Below are positions 1-6,900 of a stretch of 7,626 bases of DNA, piece after piece. The notes below the pieces were generated by a model that was not told where the DNA came from, ran no database searches, and worked only from the letters and a program-made list of their open reading frames with translations. The translations under genes and the position numbers were made by a program. Within the stretch, counting starts at the first letter, position 1. Each line of letters begins with the position of its first letter. Origin of the DNA: CAVBBU01 sp963593765 (GTDB taxonomy: Bacteria > Bacillota > Clostridia > Lachnospirales > Lachnospiraceae); assembly GCA_963593765.1 (NCBI GenBank), contig CAVBBU010000090.1, forward strand, positions 1 to 7,626, read 5' to 3'.

Positions 1-54
1 TGCCGCAAGCAGCGCAGCCGTGCCATTCTTCATTATATTATTATTCCTCTGCAT
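1..54 (-). CDS. N-terminus of a possibly exported protein (partial, runs off left edge)
   Basis: Only the first 18 codons are inside the window, reading MQRNNNIMKNGTAALLAA. The start at 54 is chosen because a GGAGGA ribosome binding site (61-66) lies 6 bases upstream, an ideal distance. An in-frame second ATG at 33 (MKNGTAALLAA) has only a weaker AGAGG at about 12 bases. A positively charged short start followed by an Ala/Leu-rich stretch is what the beginning of a signal peptide or a first membrane segment looks like, but the hydrophobic core is cut by the window edge, so this is inference. Nothing about the function can be said. No clear promoter is visible directly upstream; a 38-codon frame (93-209) lies ahead of it on the same strand. 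Confidence 0.6.
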   Translation of the reverse strand, partial: MQRNNNIMKNGTAALLAA

Positions 55-92
55 ATAACATCCTCCGCATATAATTCTCTGTTAATAAATCC

Positions 93-209
93 TCATGCCT
101 GCGTGCTTGCAGGCGCCACATACTCTAAAAGTGACGGATTGCTACGCGCATACTCGCTCTCGCAATCAGGTACAGAGAGCAGCGCACTAAATTCAATATT
201 GTACACCAC
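93..209 (-). other. Orphan 38-codon reading frame, unassigned
   Basis: From a GTG at 209 the minus strand reads 38 sense codons and stops with TGA at 93-95. The peptide starts VVYNIEFSALLSVPDCESEY and ends SLLEYVAPASTQA. There is no ATG and no normal ribosome binding site: the only purine-rich sequence in front is the run of seven G complementary to 209-215. The frame stays open upstream through the hairpin at 226-251 to a TAA at 240-242. The amino acid composition is ordinary and protein-like, so it could be a small leader gene, the C-terminal remnant of a longer gene, or chance coding in a structured GC-richer patch. I do not recognise a family. Confidence 0.2.
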
Positions 210-225
210 CCCCCCAGACCGTCCG

Positions 226-251
226 AAAACCCTGTTATTTTAGGGTTTTTT
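226..251. terminator. Terminator-like hairpin, possibly bidirectional
   Basis: An 8-bp perfect stem AAAACCCT (226-233)/AGGGTTTT (242-249) with an 8-base loop is followed on the plus strand by a T run (246-251). On the minus strand it is preceded by A residues and followed by TTTT, so it could work in both directions. Its likely role is to stop minus-strand transcription leaving the transposase gene, whose stop codon is at 343, before it reaches the gene at 54. The stem is AT-rich at its base and so only moderately strong. Confidence 0.5.
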
Positions 252-323
252 AGTCTTTGTCAGTCCTTTTTTCTTTATTTTAAAAACTATTTTACTATAT
301 TGAACTCTTATTCATTCTAAATA

Positions 324-334
324 CAAAATATATG
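324..334. repeat. 11-bp direct repeat, left copy
   Basis: CAAAATATATG occurs here and again in the same orientation at 2152-2162, close to the other end of the IS. It is AT-rich, so coincidence is possible, but the placement at both element borders is notable. If it were a target duplication, the 10-bp inverted pair would not mark the true ends. Confidence 0.4.
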
Positions 335-342
335 GTGTTTAA
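333..342. repeat. Left terminal inverted repeat candidate of the IS
   Basis: TGGTGTTTAA here is the exact reverse complement of 2163-2172. It directly abuts the transposase stop codon (343-345). Together with the next bases it also forms a small hairpin GGTG (334-337)/CACC (344-347). Confidence 0.5.
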
Positions 343-2040
343 TCACCCCATTACTGCCATCATTTGCTTAAATCCTATAAGATTTATTGCCCTTTTTATG
401 TTGTACCCTAGCGAAAAGAGCGCAAACTCACCATCCACTTTCGTTTTGCTTCTTAGCAGAAAGTAGCCCGCATTCATTGTTCTTTTAATTGTTCCAAATG
501 GATGCTCTGATAAGCCTTTTCTTTGATCCATTTTTTGTCTGTTTGGTCTGAATTTCATCTGCACTACAGTATGCATTTCATATCTATACTTGTGCTTCAT
601 TCTTTCCTGATTAGCCATTTGTTGATTCCAGGTTCTACATGGCCTTTCAGTAATCTTATCTCCAAACTCAACCACCTTAAATGGATACTTATCTGATTTC
701 TTGTTTTTCATGCATTTATCTTGATACTTGCAATGTTTACAGGCTAGCTTATTGCAATACCTAGTGCTACCATTTTTAGTAGTGCTTTTCTTGCGAAGTA
801 TTTCTCCAGTTGGACAATAAACCAAGTCTCTATCCATATCTCTGACAAAGAAACCCTCAGCCGCTTTAGCAATCATTTGCTCCTCATCTTTTGTCGCCTG
901 CTCCATAGAACTGCATATCAGAACCCTTTTCTTTTTCTGTATGATTTTTATATCTTCAATGATGTCCTTATAAGTAGTAGGAACCACACCGGTATTAAGG
1001 CACTTAGCCAAGCTTTCAGCATCGGTAAGCTCTATGAAATCTTCAACATTATCACATGGCTTATATTCAGTCTCTAGTTCATATGTATCCTGCCCTTCAG
1101 GAAGAATTACATTTGGAATAACTCCATTCTTGAGACAATCCATCATGTCATCTTTTTCATGATAACCCTTATCTGCTACAGTTTCGAGAATCTCACCATT
1201 TGTTCTTATCTCTTCCACTGCATTAAGTAATTGTCCATGGTCTGTTGCTTCTGTTGTAGTTTCATAATTCCTTATGAGATGAGTTTCAGAATCAACTGCA
1301 GTCTGTATATTGTATGAGACAGCATATCCATTTTTATTCTTCATCAATTTTGAATCAGGATCCGTGAGCGAAATCTGTGCAAGATTTTCTTCTTCCATCT
1401 TTTTAAGATAGCCTTCATATCTAGCCTTGCGTTCTGAGATTTTTTCAAGTTTTTCTTTTATCTGCTCTTTAGTAAAAGAGCCTGTAGTTTCTTCCTCATT
1501 TGAATCCACTTCATCAAGAAGTCTCAGATATTCCTCTGTCTGCAAATCCATACGTTTTATTCTGTCATCTAGCTTTGACAAAGTAAAATTTCTGTCCTTC
1601 GAATTGCATGCTTGGAACTTACTTCCATCAATTGACTGAAAGCCCCATTCGATTGTTGTAGATATCTTATGGTTAAATTCATGGAACACCTTTTTCATGC
1701 AGACAATATTATCTTTTCTAAAGTCTGACACTGTTCTAAAATCTGGTTTTATTCCACCTGTTAGCCAAATCACCTCAATATTTGTTCGGCATGCTTTGGC
1801 AAGTTTTCTCGAAGATCTAATATCATTAATATTTCCGTAAATGTACAGTTTCAACAAAGCTCTTGGATTATATGCAGGTCTGCCCTCTATAGCAGGAGTT
1901 GCTTTTTCGAAGCCAAGTTGCTCAATATCTAATGAATTCACAAATGCATCAATGATTCTCACATCATTTTCTTCACCCAGTAATGAATCCCAAGAACACA
2001 TCATTATTTGATCTCTATCTATACCAGATTTATATGCCAT
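343..2040 (-). CDS. IS1182-family DDE transposase
   Basis: This 565-residue protein cuts and joins the ends of the surrounding IS. The N-terminal part (about 50-115, with GRPAYNPRALLKLY and PDFRTVSDFRKDN) matches the DUF772/InsH-type domain typical of IS1182 and IS5-like transposases. The DDE catalytic residues by family pattern are D138 (SIDGSKFQA), D290 (VADKGYH) and E512 (SEHPFGTIKRTM), all present. A charged, probably coiled-coil stretch lies at about 155-220, and a cysteine cluster (C409, C429, C434, C437, C443) resembles the zinc-ribbon-like insert seen in this family. The start at 2040 is preferred over the in-frame ATG at 2052 because GGAGG (2046-2050) sits 5 bases upstream and would be inside the gene otherwise. 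With no frameshift or internal stop, the enzyme is probably functional. Confidence 0.93.
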   Translation of the reverse strand: MAYKSGIDRDQIMMCSWDSLLGEENDVRIIDAFVNSLDIEQLGFEKATPAIEGRPAYNPRALLKLYIYGNINDIRSSRKLAKACRTNIEVIWLTGGIKPDFRTVSDFRKDNIVCMKKVFHEFNHKISTTIEWGFQSIDGSKFQACNSKDRNFTLSKLDDRIKRMDLQTEEYLRLLDEVDSNEEETTGSFTKEQIKEKLEKISERKARYEGYLKKMEEENLAQISLTDPDSKLMKNKNGYAVSYNIQTAVDSETHLIRNYETTTEATDHGQLLNAVEEIRTNGEILETVADKGYHEKDDMMDCLKNGVIPNVILPEGQDTYELETEYKPCDNVEDFIELTDAESLAKCLNTGVVPTTYKDIIEDIKIIQKKKRVLICSSMEQATKDEEQMIAKAAEGFFVRDMDRDLVYCPTGEILRKKSTTKNGSTRYCNKLACKHCKYQDKCMKNKKSDKYPFKVVEFGDKITERPCRTWNQQMANQERMKHKYRYEMHTVVQMKFRPNRQKMDQRKGLSEHPFGTIKRTMNAGYFLLRSKTKVDGEFALFSLGYNIKRAINLIGFKQMMAVMG

Positions 2041-2075
2041 GAAATCCTCCAAATCTCAACAATTTTCACCCTTTT

Positions 2076-2081
2076 ATTATA
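2076..2081 (-). promoter_or_regulatory. -10 box candidate of the transposase gene
   Basis: The minus strand reads TATAAT here, about 35 bases upstream of the transposase start and within a TATAGTATAAT run that offers two overlapping -10 boxes. No good -35 box lies at the usual 16-18 base distance, so the promoter is probably weak, as is common for IS elements. Confidence 0.4.
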
Positions 2082-2151
2082 CTATAGAAAGGCTCAAAAT
2101 GCTTGATTTTTAGAGGTTCTAGCAGTTGTTTTGTATTCAGTTTTCAAGTTC

Positions 2152-2162
2152 CAAAATATATG
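2152..2162. repeat. 11-bp direct repeat, right copy
   Basis: Second copy of CAAAATATATG, in the same orientation as 324-334. It lies immediately inside the right inverted-repeat candidate, whereas the left copy overlaps the outer edge of the left one. Confidence 0.4.
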
Positions 2163-2172
2163 TTAAACACCA
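2163..2172. repeat. Right terminal inverted repeat candidate of the IS
   Basis: TTAAACACCA is the exact reverse complement of 333-342. Immediately outside, the sequence AAGTGTGTTAAC nearly mirrors it, giving an imperfect palindrome at about 2162-2184. That could be part of the target or of the IS end. Confidence 0.5.
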
Positions 2173-2252
2173 AAGTGTGTTAACCAAAATAATAATTATA
2201 TAATGTTGTCATTATCTAGTTTTCAGACAGTCTCCCCCCATATTAGTCAATA

Positions 2253-2336
2253 GGCTCTCGGAATCCCCAATCTGACGATTAGTCCGGTGGGGTTGCTAAG
2301 CACAAGCATTATAATAGCCCCATCCGATATTGAGCC
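2253..2336. other. Self-complementary block, possible structured RNA (unassigned)
   Basis: GC-richer than its surroundings. GGCTC (2253-2257) pairs with GAGCC (2332-2336), and after a 4-base bulge TCGGA (2258-2262) pairs with TCCGA (2323-2327), giving a 10-bp closing helix. Inside, CCCCA (2265-2269) can pair with TGGGG (2288-2292), and TGCT (2294-2297) with AGCA (2305-2308), which resembles a three-way junction. The same TGGGG can instead pair with CCCCA at 2318-2322 in a longer helix (2285-2294 with 2316-2326), so two mutually exclusive folds exist. No U run follows on either strand, and I recognise no known RNA class. It could be a regulatory RNA, an old mobile-element end, or chance. Confidence 0.3.
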
Positions 2337-2366
2337 AGCCGAATACAAACAAAGCGCAAAAAAGGC

Positions 2367-2415
2367 AGTTGTCGTTACACAAAACGAAAAAAATGCAAAA
2401 TGTGTAACGATAACT
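2367..2415. promoter_or_regulatory. Long inverted repeat, operator candidate for the ATPase gene
   Basis: Two 15-base arms (2367-2381 and 2401-2415) are complementary at 14 of 15 positions, the exception being a G/T opposition (2371/2411). The core is CGTTACACA/TGTGTAACG around a 19-base A-rich centre. The right arm ends on the first base of the -35 box at 2415, so a dimeric regulator bound here would be well placed to control the promoter. The arms are too far apart for a compact operator; a tetramer, two dimers or a DNA-looping arrangement, or an RNA/transposon origin, are alternatives. No regulator gene lies next to it. Confidence 0.5.
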
Positions 2416-2443
2416 TGAAATTTTTGTTTTTCTCTAGTATAAC
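2415..2443 (+). promoter_or_regulatory. Sigma-A type promoter of the ATPase gene
   Basis: TTGAAA (2415-2420) and TATAAC (2438-2443) are separated by exactly 17 bases, close to the vegetative consensus. Transcription would begin near 2450, leaving a leader of about 30 bases before the ATG at 2479. The T-rich spacer (2421-2431) is typical of low-GC Firmicutes. Confidence 0.7.
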
Positions 2444-2478
2444 AAAGATACAAGATATTGAAGGAGGCGCTTGCAATT

Positions 2479-3705
2479 ATGTTATTTAAACGAGAGAAGT
2501 ATCTAAAGAAAATAAGACCTTTTTATCATTCTGATGATATCATCAAAGTGATTACTGGAGTTAGACGATGCGGAAAATCCAGTCTTATGGAAATGATTGC
2601 CGATGAAGTAAGGCAAAATGGAGTTGATGACGACAATATTATCTATTTGGATCTCGACAAACGAGAAAATCGCAAGATAAAAACACCAGATCAACTCGAA
2701 GCGCTTATCGAATCAAAAATAAAGAACACTGGACTTCAATATCTTTTTATCGATGAAGTTCAGAACGTTACAGATTTTGAAGAAGTCATAAATGGATTTC
2801 GGACTGACGGAGGATTTTCTATTTTTATTACAGGTTCAAATTCATATTTGCTGAGCGGCGAGCTTGTAACTAAACTGACTGGACGATACCTTGAATTCGA
2901 ATTATTTACACTTAGCTTTGAGGAATATGAGCAAATCAAAAAATTCTATGACAAACCAATCAATCCAAATTTGAGTATAGAGTTAAATCAGTATATTCTT
3001 GAAGGTGGATTTCCGAGAGCAATACATATAGATGACCTTGCAGCAAAAAGGGCTTATGTTACTGGAGTTGTAAATGAGATTTTCGAAAAAGATATCAGGC
3101 GCAGAGTTAAAATCAAGGATAAATCATCATTTGAAGCGGTAAAAAATTACATAATTAATAATTTTGGAGCTACTACAAGCGTCAAGGGTTTAACTGAGGC
3201 GCTTGAAAGAAGTGGTAGTAAGATCGCAAGAGCTACCGTCAATAAGTATATCGCGGCTCTGGTTGATGCGAAAATACTGTATGAATGCAATCGTTTTGAC
3301 ACAAAATCGAAAAAAGCTCTTTCTGGAGAAAAGAAATATTATCTCGCCGATTTAAGCTTTTACTTTGTGCAAAACACAGATAACAGAATCAATTTCGGGC
3401 CTGTCCTCGAAAATATAGTTTATATCTATTCTCGCAGTCTTGATTATTCGGTGAGTGTCGGAAGGATAGGAAAATTTGAATGTGATTTTATCTTACGAAG
3501 CACAGAAAATGATTACTCTTATATTCAAGTGGCATACACCATAATGCAGAGCGAAGATACAGAAAATAGAGAATATAGACCACTGGAAAGTATAAAGGAT
3601 AATTATGCGAAATATGTAGTCACAACGGATTATACGCTTCAGAAACGTAACGGCATACAGCATATCAATTTGATGGAGTTTATGATAAACGAATCAAAAT
3701 TCTGA
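2479..3705 (+). CDS. AAA_14/DUF4143-type ATPase
   Basis: A 408-residue cytoplasmic ATPase of the large, poorly understood family that joins an AAA+ core to a DUF4143 C-terminus. Visible features are the Walker A loop GVRRCGKSS (27-35), Walker B YLFIDE (88-93), a sensor-type ITGSNS (117-122), the family motif LEGGFPRA (174-181), a winged-helix-like region (about 215-270), and a C-terminal fold (305-385) with E311, E334, D336 and Q350 in a GKFECDFIL...YIQVAY pattern resembling PD-(D/E)XK nucleases. Length is normal and the gene is intact. The ATG at 2479 follows AAGGAGG (2461-2467) by 11 bases; an upstream in-frame TTG (2458) would place that site inside the gene. It has its own promoter and no partner gene. 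The cellular role of these proteins is not established; the nuclease-like reading is inference. Confidence 0.9.
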   Translation: MLFKREKYLKKIRPFYHSDDIIKVITGVRRCGKSSLMEMIADEVRQNGVDDDNIIYLDLDKRENRKIKTPDQLEALIESKIKNTGLQYLFIDEVQNVTDFEEVINGFRTDGGFSIFITGSNSYLLSGELVTKLTGRYLEFELFTLSFEEYEQIKKFYDKPINPNLSIELNQYILEGGFPRAIHIDDLAAKRAYVTGVVNEIFEKDIRRRVKIKDKSSFEAVKNYIINNFGATTSVKGLTEALERSGSKIARATVNKYIAALVDAKILYECNRFDTKSKKALSGEKKYYLADLSFYFVQNTDNRINFGPVLENIVYIYSRSLDYSVSVGRIGKFECDFILRSTENDYSYIQVAYTIMQSEDTENREYRPLESIKDNYAKYVVTTDYTLQKRNGIQHINLMEFMINESKF

Positions 3706-3707
3706 TA

Positions 3708-3884
3708 GCTTCTTTCGCTTTGAATCGCTTCCCTTAGTAGATCCTTGTCCTTACTTCCCATATAGACTTCATTTGCAAACATAAGATTTTCTACTATGCT
3801 TAGCGAATAGTTTTGAAGTCTAATCACAAGAGTAAAGCGAAACTTCTTTGGAGACTTATCCGTAATAATAAGCTGCGATTTTCT
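3708..3884 (-). pseudogene. Fragment of a four-helix-bundle (Avd-like) protein gene
   Basis: About 59 codons of a recognisable family are left in one frame. The stretch IITDKSPKKFRFTLVIRLQN, continuing NYSLSIVENLMFANEVYMGS and DLLREAIQSE, looks like the first helix, loop and start of the second helix of clostridial four-helix-bundle proteins related to Avd, the accessory protein of diversity-generating retroelements; such proteins are normally about 110-130 residues. Both ends are missing. Upstream the frame runs into the terminator hairpin of the next gene, and downstream the similarity ends at about 3708, directly at the ATPase stop codon. There is no start codon with a ribosome binding site. 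I recognise it by pattern only; a match to another helical family is possible. Confidence 0.5.
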
Positions 3885-3890
3885 AAACAG

Positions 3891-3921
3891 AAAAAGGCAG
3901 GGACACCTTCGCATCCCTGCC
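3891..3921 (-). terminator. Intrinsic terminator of the pyruvate:ferredoxin oxidoreductase gene
   Basis: Read on the minus strand, GGCAGGGA (3921-3914) and TCCCTGCC (3903-3896) form a perfect 8-bp GC-rich stem with a 10-base loop, followed by TTTTT (3895-3891). It lies about 20 bases after the TAA of the gene ending at 3940. The plus-strand side lacks a T run, so it should not efficiently stop transcripts coming from the ATPase gene. Confidence 0.9.
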
Positions 3922-3939
3922 ACATATAGCAATAATTAT

Positions 3940-6900
3940 TTATTTCTCATAGAGTGTAACTAGCTTCTGCAGATAAGCATATCTGTCCATTGCGTTCTGC
4001 TCGTTAATCTTGTAAAGCTTCTCTGCTCTCTCCTTATTCTTAAGAGCAAGTGATGCATAACGAACCTCACCCTTTAGGAACTCCTGATAATCGCCTGTAG
4101 GTGTCTTAGAATCAAGAGTGAACTTGTTGCCCTCTGCTGCTGGGTTAAATCTGAAGTTGTTCCAGTAGCCAGTCTCAACTGCAAGCTTCTCCTCTGTCAT
4201 AGCCTTGCTCATACCCTTCTTGATACCGTGGTTGATACAAGGAGCATATGCGATTATAAGTGATGGTCCCGGATATGCCTCAGCCTCTGCAAGTGCCTTA
4301 ACTGTCTGGTTGTAATCAGCACCCATAGAAATCTGTGCAACATATACATAGCCATATGTCATAGCCATTCCGGCAAGATCCTTCTTCTTAGTTTCCTTAC
4401 CGCCTGCTGCGAACTGTGCAACAGCACCAACCTTAGTTGACTTAGAAGACTGACCACCTGTATTTGAATAAACCTCAGTATCAAATACCATTACATTTAT
4501 ATCTCTGCCGCTTGCAAGTACATGGTCTACGCCGCCGTAGCCTATATCATATGCCCAGCCGTCGCCACCGAATACCCACTGGCTCTTCTTAGCAAGGAAG
4601 TCTGCATTCTTAACTATGTACTTAGCATCTGCACTCTTGTCTTCCTTAAGTGCTGCAAGTAGTTTAGCTGAAGCCTCGCCATTCTTAGCACCTATGGTAA
4701 ATGTATCAAGATATTCCTTAGCTGCTTCCTTAATCTTGCTAGACTTTGTTGTAGCCTCTATAGCCTCAACCTTAGCCTTAAGACCATCTCTTATAGCTCT
4801 GTTAGCAAGAAGCATACCATATCCAAACTCAGCATTGTCCTCGAATAGAGAGTTAGACCACGCTGGACCATGTCCATTTTCATCTAATGTATATGGAGTA
4901 GATGGTGATGAGTTACCCCATATAGAAGAGCATCCTGTTGCATTAGCTATATACATTCTATCGCCGAATAGCTGCGTGATAAGCTTAGCATAAGGTGTCT
5001 CACCACAGCCTGCACATGCTCCAGAGAACTCGAGCAGTGGCTGCTTAAACTGAGAGCCCTTAACAGTTGCCTCTCCGTACTTTTCAACAACCTCCTTCTT
5101 GTGTGGAAGCTTAACTGAGAAGTCGAAGTACTTCTGCTCATCAAGGCTAGACTCAAGTGACTTCATTGTAAGAGCCTTCTCGCCCTTCTTACCAGGACAT
5201 ACATTTACGCAAGAGCCACAGCCTGTACAGTCAAGTGCAGAAACTGTAACTGAGAACTTATATCCAGGCATCATCATAAGGTCAAGAGACTTCATGCCCT
5301 CTGGCATCTTCTTAGCCTCAGCCTCTGTCATAGCAACTGGACGAATAGCTGCATGAGGACATACATAAGAACAGAAGTTACACTGTATACAGTTTTCAGA
5401 ATTCCAATTAGGAACGTCTACTGCTATACCTCTCTTCTCATATGCAGATGTACCACTTGGTGTTGAGCCATCTACATAGTCCTTAAATGCAGATACTGGA
5501 AGTGAATTACCCTCCTGTGCATTAACTGCTGCCTGAATGTTATTTACAAATGAATCAGCATCCTTGCGGCCGCCCTTAGCCTTAACTACTGTAAGTCCCT
5601 CGTCCTTACACTTAGACCAGCTAGCAGGAACCTCTACCTTAACAGCCTTGTCTGCACCAGCCTCGATAGCTGCCCAGTTCTTCTTAACAACATCCTCACC
5701 CTTACGTCCGTAGGTCTTCTGTGCTGCTTCCTTCATAAGTCTAATAGCATCCTTCTCAGGAATTATATTAGCAAGCTTGAAGAATGCAGACTGAAGTATA
5801 GTATTGATACGAGTAGGACCCATACCTGTTTCTATACCTATCTTAACACCGTCTATAGTATAGAAGTTAATCTTGTGGTCTGCTATATACTTCTTAACCT
5901 GTCCTGGAAGATGCTTCTCTAGCTCCTTAGCATCCCAAGAGCAGTTAAGTAGGAATGTACCGCCATCTACAAGCTCCTGTACCATATTGTACTTACGTAC
6001 ATATGAAGGATTGTGGCAGGCTACAAAGTTTGCCTTATGTATAAGGTAAGTAGACTTGATAGGCTTCTTACCAAAACGAAGGTGTGACATAGTTACACCG
6101 CCAGACTTCTTAGAGTCATAATCAAAGTAAGCCTGAGCATACATGTCTGTGTTATCACCTATTATCTTGATAGAGTTCTTGTTAGCACCTACTGTACCAT
6201 CTGCACCAAGACCCCAGAACTTACAGTTGATAGTTCCCTCTGGTGTAGTAACAACAGGAGCACCTGTCTTAAGAGATAGATTTGTAACATCATCCTCTAT
6301 ACCTATAGTAAATCTCTTCTTAGACTTGTTCTTATATACGGCAATGATCTGTGCAGGTGTTGTATCCTTAGAGCCTAGTCCGTAACGTCCAGAGAATACT
6401 GGAACATCTGAGAACTTAGTACCCTTAAGTGCTGCAACAACATCAAGCCATAGTGGCTCACCAAGAGAGCCTGGCTCCTTAGTTCTATCAAGAACAGAAA
6501 TTCTCTTTACGCTAGAAGGTATAGCCTTAACAAGTGCCTGTGCAGCAAATGGTCTGTAAAGTCTTACCTTAACTAGTCCAACCTTCTCCCCCTTCTTCTT
6601 AAGGTAGTCGATAGTCTCTTCTATAGTATCATTAACTGAACCCATAGCAACGATTACATGCTCTGCATCCTTAGGTCCATAGTAGTTAAATAGCTTGTAG
6701 TTAGTTCCTATCTTCTCATTAACCTTATCCATATACTCCTGAACTATACCAGGAAGTGCATCGTAATAAGGGTTGCAAGCCTCTCTTGCCTGGAAGAAGA
6801 TATCTGGGTTCTGTGCAGAACCTCTCTGGCAAGGATGATTAGGATTGAGTGCATGCTTTCTGAACTCATCTATAGCCTTCATATCTGCCATAGACTTAAG

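Larger units (their letters stand above)
55..332. other. Intergenic region between the left gene and the IS: stem-loops, no confident gene
   Basis: No convincing protein gene is seen here. It holds a 6-bp perfect stem GCCTGC/GCAGGC (97-114, loop of 6), a second stem GCTCTC (156-161)/GAGAGC (175-180) extended across an internal loop by GCGC (146-149)/GCGC (182-185), a run of seven C (209-215), a terminator-like hairpin (226-251), and an AT-rich stretch (about 255-332) that leads to the IS. The part from 95 to 225 is clearly more GC-rich than the AT-rich stretch that follows. On the minus strand the stem-loops would form in a leader upstream of the gene starting at 54, but they match no riboswitch class I recognise. 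Confidence 0.5.
333..2172 (-). mobile_element. IS1182-type insertion sequence (about 1.84 kb), apparently intact
   Basis: One uninterrupted DDE transposase gene nearly fills the element, and a perfect 10-bp inverted pair TGGTGTTTAA (333-342)/TTAAACACCA (2163-2172) brackets it. The transposase stop codon touches the left copy and about 120 bases of leader lie inside the right copy, an architecture normal for compact IS elements. The length of about 1.84 kb fits the IS1182 family. The exact ends are inferred: the inverted pair is short, and an 11-bp direct repeat (324-334 and 2152-2162) overlaps the left tip and lies just inside the right one, so the true boundary could differ by some tens of bases. 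I see no simple target-site duplication outside these ends. Confidence 0.65.

Noticed and set aside
877..1639. Plus-strand frames of 66 and 70 codons (877-1077 and 1427-1639)
   Set aside because: They lie antisense within the intact transposase gene and have no family resemblance or good start signals.
2200..2233. Short palindromes ATAATG/CATTAT (2200-2215) and AGACAGTCT (2225-2233) right of the IS
   Set aside because: Too short and AT-rich, or without context, to assign a role beyond possible target features of the IS.
2247..2453. 68-codon minus-strand frame starting at a TTG between the IS and the ATPase
   Set aside because: It has no ribosome binding site, overlaps the ATPase promoter, the inverted repeat and the structured block, and resembles no family I know. 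It is most likely chance.
3713..3842. 9-bp inverted pair TTTCGCTTT (3713-3721) and AAAGCGAAA (3834-3842)
   Set aside because: The arms are over 110 bases apart, lie inside the pseudogene frame, and there is no element between them; chance is the simplest explanation.
3639..3932. The full 97-codon minus-strand frame as a real gene
   Set aside because: Its ATG lies upstream of the nifJ terminator, it translates the terminator hairpin and it ends inside the antisense of the ATPase. Only the middle part (3708-3884) looks like protein, so it is listed as a pseudogene.
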